64,000 nt of DNA, taken from positions 1 through 64,000 of the forward strand of contig NZ_MBLO01000147.1 of assembly GCF_001854805.1 (NCBI RefSeq), written 5' to 3'. This DNA comes from Pseudofrankia coriaricola. GTDB taxonomy: Bacteria; Actinomycetota; Actinomycetes; Frankiales; Frankiaceae. This document shows, in pieces, positions 42,324 through 49,749 of the stretch. The position numbers and the translations under genes were made by a program. Every line of letters starts with the position of its first letter. Position 1 is the first letter of the stretch. Under the pieces are notes generated by a model that had not been told where the DNA came from, searched no databases, and saw only the letters and a program-made list of their open reading frames with translations.

Positions 42324-43640
42324 TCAGTGGCGGGTAGGCGTGGGACGCGGTGGGGTCGGCCGGGGCGCGGTGCCCGGCCCTGGCCCGGCCGCGGCCCCCG
42401 GCCCCGGCCGGCCGCCGAGCTCTCCTGGCAGCGCGATCCGCGGGTCGCTGACCGATTCGACGACCTGGCGGGCCAGGTCATGCACCCGGCGGCCCATGCC
42501 CCGCGCGGTGCGCCGCAGCCGCTCGAACGCGTCTCGCGGCTTGATGTGATGGCGCTCGGCCAGCACGCCGATCGCCTGCTCCACGATCACCCTGGACGCG
42601 AGCGCGTGCTCCAGCTGGACCACCGACAGCCGCAGCTTCTCGATCTCGCCGAGCTCCCGGTCGGCGCGGCGCGGCCGGCCGGGCGGGTTCAGGTCCTCCG
42701 CCAGCAGATCGGCCAGCACCATCGCGGAGATCAGGTCACCCACCGGTCGGACGTCCGTGCCGGGGCCTTCGACCACCCAGCCGGCGCCGGTCCGGCGCAG
42801 CCGCATCTCGCCACCCGCTCCCGGAGCCGCTCCGGGCGGTGCCGTCGATGGCTGCGCGGGGTGCGGGGCGGCGGCGCGCGGCGGCGGCCCCGGCCGGGGA
42901 CCCGGCCGTGGCGGGGGTCCGGGCCGCGGTGCCCTGGCCGCCCCGGCGGCGCCCCCGGCCAGCGGGCCGGGTCCGGGTACGGCGCGTCCGGGGCCGGTGA
43001 CTGGCGGCCCCGCCGCGGCGCCGGGCGCCGTCGACGGCACGCCGCGCTGGCCAGGCCCCGGTCGCGGTGGTCCGAGAGAGGGGACGCCGGGTACGGCGCT
43101 CGTGGAGGTTTCGCCGGCCGTGCTCGGCGCGGCCGGTGGGGCCGCGGCGGGCGTGGCACCGTCCGCCGGCCACGCGGCGCCCAGACCATCGGCTATGCCG
43201 CGCAGCAGTGGCAGCGCGGTGGGACCGACCTCGACCGCGCCGCGGTCGAGCCCGACCAGCAGTCCGGCGAGCTCACCCGTCCGGGTGAGGACCGGCACGA
43301 CGACGTGACTGCCCACCCCGAGGCGTTCGTGTTCCGCCGTGTCCGCCAGACTCGGTTCCATCCCCACATTGGTACCGATGGCTGGGGCACCGTCGAGTAC
43401 GCGGGCGGCGAGACTTGCCGACCGTGGAAACTGCGTTCCCGGATCCAGACCGGGCAGCGTCCCAACCACCTGCAGGTAGGTGGCCGTTGTCGCGGAGATT
43501 TCCACGAACCCGGTCGCCTCCATGTGGTGGAGGGCTTGCGCGGCCCGCGCGGCAGCGTCCACGGTGCTGCGCGCCTGTCCTGAGGGTGGTGACGACACAG
43601 GCCGAACTCTCCCACAAACTTCACGGGCAGTGACGGACAC
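42324..43640 (-). CDS. GAF-ANTAR RNA-binding regulator with long Pro/Gly linker
   Basis: The 438-residue protein has an N-terminal GAF-like sensor (~residues 30-155: AAQALHHMEATGFVEIS to GLLVGLDRG). A Pro/Gly/Ala-rich linker of ~115 residues follows, then a C-terminal ANTAR helix bundle (~330-400) with LEHALASRVIVEQAIGVLAERHHIKPRDAFERLR. ANTAR domains bind paired stem-loops in nascent RNA and prevent termination. The linker is low complexity and unusually long; the C-terminal 40 residues are Pro-rich. The GTG at 43640 was chosen. No ANTAR stem-loop pair was identified by eye, so targets are unknown. A 418-codon antisense frame over this gene is a composition shadow. Confidence 0.85.
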   Translation of the reverse strand: MSVTAREVCGRVRPVSSPPSGQARSTVDAAARAAQALHHMEATGFVEISATTATYLQVVGTLPGLDPGTQFPRSASLAARVLDGAPAIGTNVGMEPSLADTAEHERLGVGSHVVVPVLTRTGELAGLLVGLDRGAVEVGPTALPLLRGIADGLGAAWPADGATPAAAPPAAPSTAGETSTSAVPGVPSLGPPRPGPGQRGVPSTAPGAAAGPPVTGPGRAVPGPGPLAGGAAGAARAPRPGPPPRPGPRPGPPPRAAAPHPAQPSTAPPGAAPGAGGEMRLRRTGAGWVVEGPGTDVRPVGDLISAMVLADLLAEDLNPPGRPRRADRELGEIEKLRLSVVQLEHALASRVIVEQAIGVLAERHHIKPRDAFERLRRTARGMGRRVHDLARQVVESVSDPRIALPGELGGRPGPGAAAGPGPGTAPRPTPPRPTPTRH

Positions 43641-43712
43641 CGTCCCATGAGCCGGCCGTGTATGCGTCCGGAGGGCGTCGAGCGCCGATTTTCTCGTTGC
43701 TCTGCGTATCCG

Positions 43713-43952
43713 TTATGCGGCAGAAGTGACCTTCTCGGCGACCTGACGGAGGGACGGATTCGTCATCACAGTCCCATCCGGGAAGACGACCGTGGGTACG
43801 GTCGCGTTGCCGTTGTTCGCATCGCGGACCAGTTGCTCGGCAGTGGGGTCGGACTCGATGTCGACGACCTCATACGGGATGCCCGCGTCGTCCATCTGGC
43901 GCTTGAGCCGCTTGCAGTAGCCGCACCAGCTGGTGCTGTACATCGTGAGCAC
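43713..43952 (-). CDS. Mycoredoxin-like glutaredoxin
   Basis: The 79-residue thioredoxin-fold protein MLTMYSTSWCGYCKRLKRQMDDAGI carries the CGYC active site (C10, C13). The cis-Pro follows in ATVPTVVFPDGTVMTNP. Size and motif match mycoredoxin-1, which reduces mycothiol mixed disulfides in actinomycetes. The GTG at 43952 has GAGAGGA at 7-nt spacing. It is divergent from uvrD2 across 300 bp with no other gene; from memory the same pairing occurs in M. tuberculosis (Rv3198A/uvrD2). Confidence 0.92.
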   Translation of the reverse strand: MLTMYSTSWCGYCKRLKRQMDDAGIPYEVVDIESDPTAEQLVRDANNGNATVPTVVFPDGTVMTNPSLRQVAEKVTSAA

Positions 43953-44252
43953 TGGTCATCCTCTCGCCCGTCGGGCGCTGAGCGCCCGATCTACCCGGTC
44001 CCGGTCCCGGACAGCCGGCCGTGGCCTGGCCCTGTTCGGGCTGGACGAGGTGACTGGCAGACCTGCCGGATCGCCGCCAGGACACTCAAGCACCCAACCC
44101 GTCGCCGCACCGTCACGAGGCAGAGACCGACATATCTGGGCACACGGGTAGAGATTCCGACGCTGCGGCCGCTCATGCCGGGTGCCAGCCATCCACAACC
44201 CGCCGACGGCCCCGCCGCTTCCCACCGCGAGCAGTGACTACGGTTTCAGGTC

Positions 44253-46625
44253 ATGTCCGGTGAGCTGGCCGCCGCCTCCCGTCCGTCTCGCCCGGCCGTG
44301 TCGGCTGACGCCGCCCGGCCGCGCCCGGCCACGGGCGGAACCGGTCCGCGCGGCGCCGCGGCCGCCGGGCTCGCCGGCGGCTCCACCGACAGACGCCGCT
44401 ACGAGGGCGGAGAACCCGAGGACGGCCCGCTGGCCGACCGCCTCGAGGAAGGCGGGCTCGACCCGGAGCAACGCGCGGCGGTGCTCGCCCCGGTGGGGCC
44501 GATATGCATTCTCGCCGGCGCCGGGACGGGGAAGACCAGGACCATCACCCGCCGGATCGCGCACCTCACCCGCCAGGGCGTGCCCGGCGACCAGGTGCTC
44601 GCGGTGACGTTCACCAACCGGGCCGCCGGTGAGCTGCGTGCCCGGCTGCGGGGGATGGACGTCGAGGGGGTACAGGCCCGGACGTTTCACGCGGCGGCGC
44701 TGCGCCAGCTTGGGTACTTCTGGCCGAAGGTGGCCGGTGCCGCGCTCCCCGCCCTTGTGGAGAGCCGCATCCCACTCATCGTGAAGGCCGCGGGCCGTTC
44801 CGCGCGACGCCCTGACCGGAGCGAACTGCGTGACCTCGCCTCCGAGATCGAGTGGGCGAAGGCCACGATGGTGACCCCCGAGGACTACCCGCGCACGGCC
44901 GAGGCGGCGGGGCGCGAGACCGTCTGGCCGGCGGACGCGGTCGGCCGGCTCTACGCCGACTACGAGCAGGTCAAGCGCGCGGCCGGCGTGGTCGATTTCG
45001 ACGATCTGCTGTTGCTGACCGCGGCGGTCATCGAGGAGCACTCCTGGGTCGCGACGGAGCTGCGGTCGCGGTACCGGCACTTCGTCGTGGACGAGTACCA
45101 GGACGTCAACCCACTGCAGCAGCGGGTGCTCGACGCCTGGCTCGGGGACCGGGACAGCCTGTGCGTCGTGGGTGACCCGCACCAGACCATCTACTCGTTC
45201 AGCGGCGCCTCGCCGCGCTACCTGGTCGAGTTTCCACGCCGGTTCCCGGACGCGACCGTCGTCCACCTCGTCCGCGACTATCGCTCGACCCCGCAGGTCG
45301 TCGGACTCGCGAACGCGCTGCTCGCCGCGGCTCCCGCGGGGCCATCGGGATCGGCGGGGCAGGGGAAGGCGAGCGCGCGGCCCGGCGGGGTCGTCGGCCG
45401 CGCCGGCATCCCCGCCGTCGGTGGGGTGGCGGCCAGCAGGCCAGGTCTCGTCGCGATGCGCCCCGACGGCCCGGAGCCGGCGCTGCTCGAGTGCGCGGAC
45501 GAGGCGGACGAGGCCAAGGCCGTGGTGGCCCGGATCCGGACCCTGCTCGCCGGCGGCGTGCCGGCGAGCGAGATCGCCGTGCTGTACCGGATCAACGCCG
45601 CCTCGGAGGCCTACGAGGAGGCGATTGGCGCCGCCGGCATCCCGTACCTGGTGAAGGGCGGTGAGCGGTTCTTCCAGCGGCCGGAGGTGCGCGACGCGGT
45701 GCGGCTGCTGCGCGCCGCGGTGCGCTCCGCCGACACGGACCGCCCGGCGGGGCTCACGGACACGGTCGCCGATGTGCTGAGGGCCGGCGGCTGGCGGGCG
45801 ACGGCGCCCACCGTCGGCGTCGAGCGGGAGCGCTGGGAGAACCTCGCCGCTCTGCACCGCCTGGCCGTCGACCTGTCCGTCGCCGAGCCCGACGCCGGGC
45901 TGGAGCGTTTCGTCGCGGACCTCGCCGACCGGGCGACGCACCAGCACGTCCCCACCGTCGAAGGGGTGACGCTGGCCTCGCTGCACGGGGCCAAGGGCCT
46001 GGAGTGGGACGCGGTGTTCCTCGTCGGGCTGGTCGACGGGATGGTGCCGATCGTGCACGCGCAGACCGACGAGGAGATCGAGGAGGAGCGCCGGCTGCTC
46101 TACGTGGGTGTCACCCGGGCGCGGGAGCATCTGGCGCTGTCGTGGTCGCTCGCGCGCGCCGCGGGGGGGCGCCCGCGGCGGCCGTCCCGGTTCCTCGACG
46201 GGCTGCGCCCGGCGGGTGGCCGGCCCGCGTCCGCTGGCCGCCGAGGCCCGTCGGAAGGCCCGAGAGGGAGTGGCGGGGACGGCGCCGCGGTGAGCGGGGC
46301 GGCCAGGCCGAGGGGCCGGTCGGCCGTGCGCTGCAGGGTGTGCGGTCAGGCGCTCACCGGCGCGGCGGCCCGCGTCGGCCGGTGCGCGACGTGCCCCCGC
46401 CACGTCGACCGAGCCCTGCTCAACCGGCTGCGCGAGTGGCGGGCGGAGAAGGCGCGCGAGCTGGGCAGGCCGGCCTTCGTCGTCCTGACCGACGCGACGC
46501 TGGAGGCGATCGCCGAGAGCCAGCCGAGCACGGTCGCCGAACTGGTCGCCATCCCCGGCATCGGCCAGGTGAAGCTGGACAGCTACGGCGCCGACGTGCT
46601 CGCCCTGGTCACCGCCACGCCCTGA
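44253..46625 (+). CDS. uvrD2: UvrD2: superfamily 1 DNA helicase with tetracysteine and HRDC domains
   Basis: The 790-residue helicase has AGAGTGKTRTI (Walker A, ~89), TFTNRAAGELRARL, VDEYQDVNPLQQ (~281), VGDPHQTIYSFSGAS, LHGAKGLEWDAVFLVG and VGVTRAREHL. After the motor comes a zinc-binding tetracysteine CRVC...CATC (~693-715) and a C-terminal HRDC domain with LVAIPGIGQVKLDSYG. This is the actinobacterial UvrD2 layout; the tetracysteine domain is needed for unwinding in the mycobacterial enzyme. The ATG at 44253 was chosen; the first ~60 residues are low complexity. It is divergent from mycoredoxin. Confidence 0.93.
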   Translation: MSGELAAASRPSRPAVSADAARPRPATGGTGPRGAAAAGLAGGSTDRRRYEGGEPEDGPLADRLEEGGLDPEQRAAVLAPVGPICILAGAGTGKTRTITRRIAHLTRQGVPGDQVLAVTFTNRAAGELRARLRGMDVEGVQARTFHAAALRQLGYFWPKVAGAALPALVESRIPLIVKAAGRSARRPDRSELRDLASEIEWAKATMVTPEDYPRTAEAAGRETVWPADAVGRLYADYEQVKRAAGVVDFDDLLLLTAAVIEEHSWVATELRSRYRHFVVDEYQDVNPLQQRVLDAWLGDRDSLCVVGDPHQTIYSFSGASPRYLVEFPRRFPDATVVHLVRDYRSTPQVVGLANALLAAAPAGPSGSAGQGKASARPGGVVGRAGIPAVGGVAASRPGLVAMRPDGPEPALLECADEADEAKAVVARIRTLLAGGVPASEIAVLYRINAASEAYEEAIGAAGIPYLVKGGERFFQRPEVRDAVRLLRAAVRSADTDRPAGLTDTVADVLRAGGWRATAPTVGVERERWENLAALHRLAVDLSVAEPDAGLERFVADLADRATHQHVPTVEGVTLASLHGAKGLEWDAVFLVGLVDGMVPIVHAQTDEEIEEERRLLYVGVTRAREHLALSWSLARAAGGRPRRPSRFLDGLRPAGGRPASAGRRGPSEGPRGSGGDGAAVSGAARPRGRSAVRCRVCGQALTGAAARVGRCATCPRHVDRALLNRLREWRAEKARELGRPAFVVLTDATLEAIAESQPSTVAELVAIPGIGQVKLDSYGADVLALVTATP

Positions 46626-46816
46626 CCAGCTGGCCGGCTGACCGGGCTGACCGGCTGGCCACTCGGCCGGCGGCGGTCAGCGGGGTGGGTCGGCCGGCGC
46701 GTCGAGGCCACACACCGGCCGCCGTCCGTGACCTCTCCGGCATGAGTCGTCACGTGACGTAATGGGCTGACAGTTCGTCTCGGCGGGCGTTACCTATGGT
46801 GTCGCCTGTCCGACTC

Positions 46817-46855
46817 AAAAAATAAGTTGTCGCGGTTCCGGCGGCCCCCTACCGT
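46817..46855 (+). promoter_or_regulatory. WhiB7-type promoter with AT-rich element
   Basis: AAAAAATAA (46817-46825) lies next to TTGTCG (-35, 46827-46832) and TACCGT (-10, 46850-46855) at 17-nt spacing. WhiB7 is known to contact an AT-rich element just upstream of the -35 with its AT-hook while bound to the sigma factor. This stretch stands out in a GC-rich region. It would start transcription at about 46861, beginning the whiB7 leader. Confidence 0.72.
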
Positions 46856-46860
46856 TACCC

Positions 46861-46887
46861 GTGAACACCGGAGCTGGTGCTCACTGA
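46861..46887 (+). CDS. Leaderless 8-codon uORF at the start of the whiB7 leader
   Basis: GTG AAC ACC GGA GCT GGT GCT CAC TGA (peptide MNTGAGAH) begins 6 nt after the -10 hexamer, where transcription should start. A leaderless start is therefore likely. Short uORFs in whiB7/wblC leaders of mycobacteria and Streptomyces are known to sense translation stress. Confidence 0.55.
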   Translation: MNTGAGAH

Positions 46888-47021
46888 GCGCTGGGCCATG
46901 GTCCCCTGGGTCCCCATCCCACGGGTCTGGGCACGGCGATCATTGTGGCTCCGGATCTCAGATGCCAAGGACAGATGTCGGACGCGAGGGCGGACCGGCC
47001 GTGCGAGAGGAGGCGATAGGG

Positions 47022-47489
47022 GTGCTTACTGGCATTCGTGTCGCGGTCTTCGACGCCGGCTGTGCCGAGCTCGGGTCCGTTCTCGCGCGTCCGCGTGAGG
47101 CGAGCATCCTGTCCGGCCCCATGCTCGGGGCTGCCGGCGCAGGCGGTTTCTGGCGCGGCACCGACGCGGCGGGGGCATCGGCCGCACGTGGCGGGACGGA
47201 TGTCTCGACGCTGACCTTCGTGTCCATGGCGGACATGCCGCCGGCCGAGGCGCCGATGGCATATGCGCTGGCGGACGAAGCCCGTCTCGACGTCGTTCCG
47301 GCTGTGAAGCCGATCGTCGTCCCGGCGGATCGGCATGCCGCGAGCGTCGCCGCTCCGTCCGCACGGGACAAGTCCGCCTTCAAGACGGCTGCCATCGCCC
47401 ACACCAACCAGCTCCAGGCCAAGACCCAGGCGTTCACGCGACGCCACCCACGCAGCAGGGGTCCGTCCCAGACGGAACCGCCGGTATAA
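47022..47489 (+). CDS. 155-codon leader ORF upstream of whiB7
   Basis: GTG at 47022 has AGGAGG at 8-nt spacing. The protein MLTGIRVAVFDAGCAELGS... has no recognisable domain but shows normal high-GC codon bias and an Ala-rich middle, ending in a basic Gln/Thr stretch (TNQLQAKTQAFTRRHPRS). Its TAA (47487-47489) lies in the loop of a small hairpin (CCGGT/ACCGG, 47481-47495). That is only 26 nt before the intrinsic terminator of the whiB7 leader. It could be a functional peptide or, more interestingly, a regulatory ORF whose translation governs terminator formation. Confidence 0.5.
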   Translation: MLTGIRVAVFDAGCAELGSVLARPREASILSGPMLGAAGAGGFWRGTDAAGASAARGGTDVSTLTFVSMADMPPAEAPMAYALADEARLDVVPAVKPIVVPADRHAASVAAPSARDKSAFKTAAIAHTNQLQAKTQAFTRRHPRSRGPSQTEPPV

Positions 47490-47514
47490 GACCGGCACCT
47501 AGGCCAGAACCCGA

Positions 47515-47554
47515 GGCCGCGGACCCCGCTGGGGACCGCGGCCTTTGTGTTTTT
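47515..47554 (+). terminator. Intrinsic terminator (attenuator) in the whiB7 leader
   Basis: GGCCGCGGACCCC (47515-47527) pairs with GGGGACCGCGGCC (47531-47543), with one internal A-A mismatch. The U-tract TTTGTGTTTTT follows (47544-47554). It is 47 nt upstream of the whiB7 GTG, so it can abort whiB7 transcription. Confidence 0.85.
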
Positions 47555-47601
47555 CCCCTTCTGACCGCACCGAAGAAATTCCCGTGTCGGAGGTGACACC
47601 G

Positions 47602-47877
47602 GTGTTCGACCCCTCGATCGTTGCCCGGATCGAGCGGGAGCGTCTCTCGCTACCCTGCTGGGACGCTGACCCCGACCTGTTCTTCGCGGAGTCGCCGGCG
47701 GACGTCGAGTCCGCCAAGGCGATCTGCCGCGACTGCCCAATCCGGATGGCCTGCCTGTCGACGGCGCTTGACCGCCACGAGCCCTGGGGCGTGTGGGGCG
47801 GTGAGCTCGTGGTCACCGGCGTGGTGGTCCCGTACAAGCGCCCCCGTGGCCGTCCTCGCAAGGTGGTCGCGGCCTAG
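47602..47877 (+). CDS. whiB7: WhiB7 antibiotic-resistance transcription factor
   Basis: The 91-residue protein has the Wbl Fe-S cysteines C19, C42, C45, C51 (PCWDADPDLFF, CRDCPIRMAC). It also has the turn EPWGVWGGE and the C-terminal AT-hook RPRGRPRK that distinguishes WhiB7/WblC. It binds the primary sigma factor and activates resistance genes for ribosome-targeting antibiotics. The GTG at 47602 has GGAGGTGA at 5-nt spacing and gives the normal size; the GTG at 47584 would extend it by six residues. It sits under a WhiB7-type promoter ~740 bp upstream with a leader attenuator. From memory it matches Rv3197A/SCO5190 next to UvrD2. Confidence 0.95.
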   Translation: MFDPSIVARIERERLSLPCWDADPDLFFAESPADVESAKAICRDCPIRMACLSTALDRHEPWGVWGGELVVTGVVVPYKRPRGRPRKVVAA

Positions 47878-47951
47878 CCCCTGAGACCGTGCGATCATGC
47901 TTTTCGATCACACAGCCGACAGGTCCCGCCATCCGTTCCCGATCCTCACCC

Positions 47952-47996
47952 GCTGGCCGCTTGGCTCGCCCCACTCGGGCGGGCCAAGCGGCCAGC
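47952..47996 (+). terminator. Very long hairpin after whiB7
   Basis: GCTGGCCGCTTGGCTCGCCC (47952-47971) pairs with GGGCGGGCCAAGCGGCCAGC (47977-47996) over 20 bp with one G-U pair and a 5-nt loop. This is the probable whiB7 transcript end. Confidence 0.8.
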
Positions 47997-48077
47997 TCCA
48001 TCTGTTCGGTGATTCGCCCCTCGGGGGTGAGGCGCACGTCGCCTGTCGGTACGGTGTGTGCCAGTAGTGTTCCGATC

Positions 48078-49685
48078 GTGCCGAGCAGCGAGCGGGCCTA
48101 CCCCGTCCAGACCGGGGCCGGGCGGAACCCGTCCGGCTCTCTCACCTCGTCGCGGTCCGCCGAGCGGGCCCTGACCACTGCTGTGCTGACCGCCCCGGAG
48201 CTGGATCACATCGTCGACCTGGTCGCCTGGGTCGACGACGGCTGGCTGCACGTCGCCAACGCCGCCGGAGCGGCCCGGGTACCCGCCGCCGCGCCCGACG
48301 GCCCGTGGCAGGTGCTGCGCGGCCGCAACCCGGTCGAGACGCGGGACCCGCTGCACGCGGTGCCGCGCACCGCGGCGCTCGCCGACCCGTCGCCGCCGAA
48401 CGAGCGCAACTCGTACCCGCTCGCCGGGCCACGGCTCGCCTCGGTCTTCGCCGACCCGACCCGGTCGCCCGACGTCGTCGTCATGCACACGCCCGGCCAC
48501 TACTGGCCGGAGCGCGGCGGCCACCTCGGCGAGCACGGATCACTCGACGCCGGCCAGTCGCGTGCCCCGCTGGTGCTGTCCGGCGCCGGTGTGCGCGCCC
48601 GCGGCCTGCTGGCGCGCCACGCCCGGGTCGTGGACCTCGCCCCGACACTGGCCGCGCTCGCGGGCGCGACGATGCCGGGTGTCGAGGGCACGGCGCTGGC
48701 CGACCTGCTCGACGACGACCTCGCCGGGATGGCGCCGCTGCGTCACGTCGTCGGCCTGCTCTGGGACGGCACCAACTGCAACGACCTCCTCGCGCTGGCC
48801 GCGGAGGGCCGGCTGCCGAACGTCGCCAGGCTGCTCGCGCGCGGCTGCGCGCTGACCGGCGGGGCGGTGGCGGAGTTCCCAAGCGTCACGCTCACCAACC
48901 ACACGTCGGCGCTCACCGGCGTCGGCCCCGGCCGGCACGGCATCCTGAACAACGTCTACTTCGACCGTGCCACCGGTGAGCAGGTCGTCACCAACGAGGT
49001 GCGCGTCTGGCACACCGCCTGCCAGCACCTGCGGCCCGGTGTGCGCACCGTGTTCGAGGTGATCGCCGCCGCCCGCCCGGGCGCGATGACCGCGTGCGTG
49101 AACGAGCCGATCGATCGAGGCGCGACCTACTCCACGTTCGAACTGGTCCGGGCGCTGGAGAGCCTCGACGGTGCCGGCGGCATGGCCGACCATCTGCCGC
49201 GCGGCGACGACGACCCGAACACCAGCCAGGAATGGCTGGCCGCGGACGCGGACTATGGCTGGTCCAGCCGGGTCGACGCACTCGGGCTCAAGCAGATGCT
49301 CGATCTGTGGGAGAGCCAGGACCCGCCGGCCTTCACCTGGTGGAACACGACGGTGACCGACACCGGCCATCACGGCGGAGGGCCGTATTCGGCGCAGTCC
49401 CGGGCCTCGCTCCTGGACTCGGACCGCCGCCTCGGCGTCTTCCTGGACCTGCTGGACGCCCGCGGGCTCACCGAGCGGGTCACGATCCTGCTCACCGCCG
49501 ATCACGGCAGTGAGGGCGCGCGGACGAGCTGCACCGGCGACTGGAACGAGGCGTTGCGCACCGCCGGCGTCACCTTCCGGGACGAGGCGTACGGCTTCCT
49601 CTACCTCGGCGAGCGCGACGACCGCGGCCACAGCGAGCTCCCGCCCGAGCAGCGTCGCTCCGGCGACGCCGCGGCCGCGCGCTAG
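48078..49685 (+). CDS. Alkaline-phosphatase-superfamily phosphodiesterase with apparently permuted domain order
   Basis: The 535-residue protein contains a type I phosphodiesterase/nucleotide pyrophosphatase core: LRHVVGLLWDGTNCNDLLAL (metal Asp, ~225), nucleophile-region FPSVTLTNHTSALTGVGPGRHGILNN (~267-292), TDTGHHGGG (~430) and TADHGSEGARTS (~473). The usual C-terminal segment of such enzymes (HGSLDAGQSRAPLVLSGAGV, VVDLAPTLAALAG, PGVEGTALADLL) instead occurs at residues ~155-215, before the core. The GTG at 48078 lies 7 nt after TAGTGT, suggesting a leaderless mRNA; the frame upstream to 47889 crosses the whiB7 terminator. No signal peptide is seen. The stop lies inside a 15-bp tandem repeat. 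Substrate unknown, probably a phospho-ester. Confidence 0.78.
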   Translation: MPSSERAYPVQTGAGRNPSGSLTSSRSAERALTTAVLTAPELDHIVDLVAWVDDGWLHVANAAGAARVPAAAPDGPWQVLRGRNPVETRDPLHAVPRTAALADPSPPNERNSYPLAGPRLASVFADPTRSPDVVVMHTPGHYWPERGGHLGEHGSLDAGQSRAPLVLSGAGVRARGLLARHARVVDLAPTLAALAGATMPGVEGTALADLLDDDLAGMAPLRHVVGLLWDGTNCNDLLALAAEGRLPNVARLLARGCALTGGAVAEFPSVTLTNHTSALTGVGPGRHGILNNVYFDRATGEQVVTNEVRVWHTACQHLRPGVRTVFEVIAAARPGAMTACVNEPIDRGATYSTFELVRALESLDGAGGMADHLPRGDDDPNTSQEWLAADADYGWSSRVDALGLKQMLDLWESQDPPAFTWWNTTVTDTGHHGGGPYSAQSRASLLDSDRRLGVFLDLLDARGLTERVTILLTADHGSEGARTSCTGDWNEALRTAGVTFRDEAYGFLYLGERDDRGHSELPPEQRRSGDAAAAR

Positions 49686-49740
49686 CGTCCCGCGCGCTAG
49701 CGTCCCGCGCGCTAGCGTCCCGCGCGCTAGCGTCCCGCGC
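49681..49740. repeat. Four perfect 15-bp repeats overlapping a stop codon
   Basis: GCTAGCGTCCCGCGC repeats exactly four times. The TAG of the first unit is the stop codon of the upstream gene. The array fills the gap to the convergent ABC1-kinase gene. Confidence 0.95.
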
Positions 49741-49749
49741 GCCAGCGGG

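Noticed and set aside
42327-43583. 418-codon frame antisense to the ANTAR gene
   Set aside because: The opposite strand has clear GAF and ANTAR domains; the antisense frame is Arg/Gly/Asp-rich noise.
46827-47021. Extension of the leader ORF back to 46827
   Set aside because: It would begin inside the promoter -35 and lacks a ribosome site; the GTG at 47022 has AGGAGG.
49681-49740. CRISPR array (and other repeat arrays in the window)
   Set aside because: Units are 8-15 bp head-to-tail with no spacers, and no cas genes are present.
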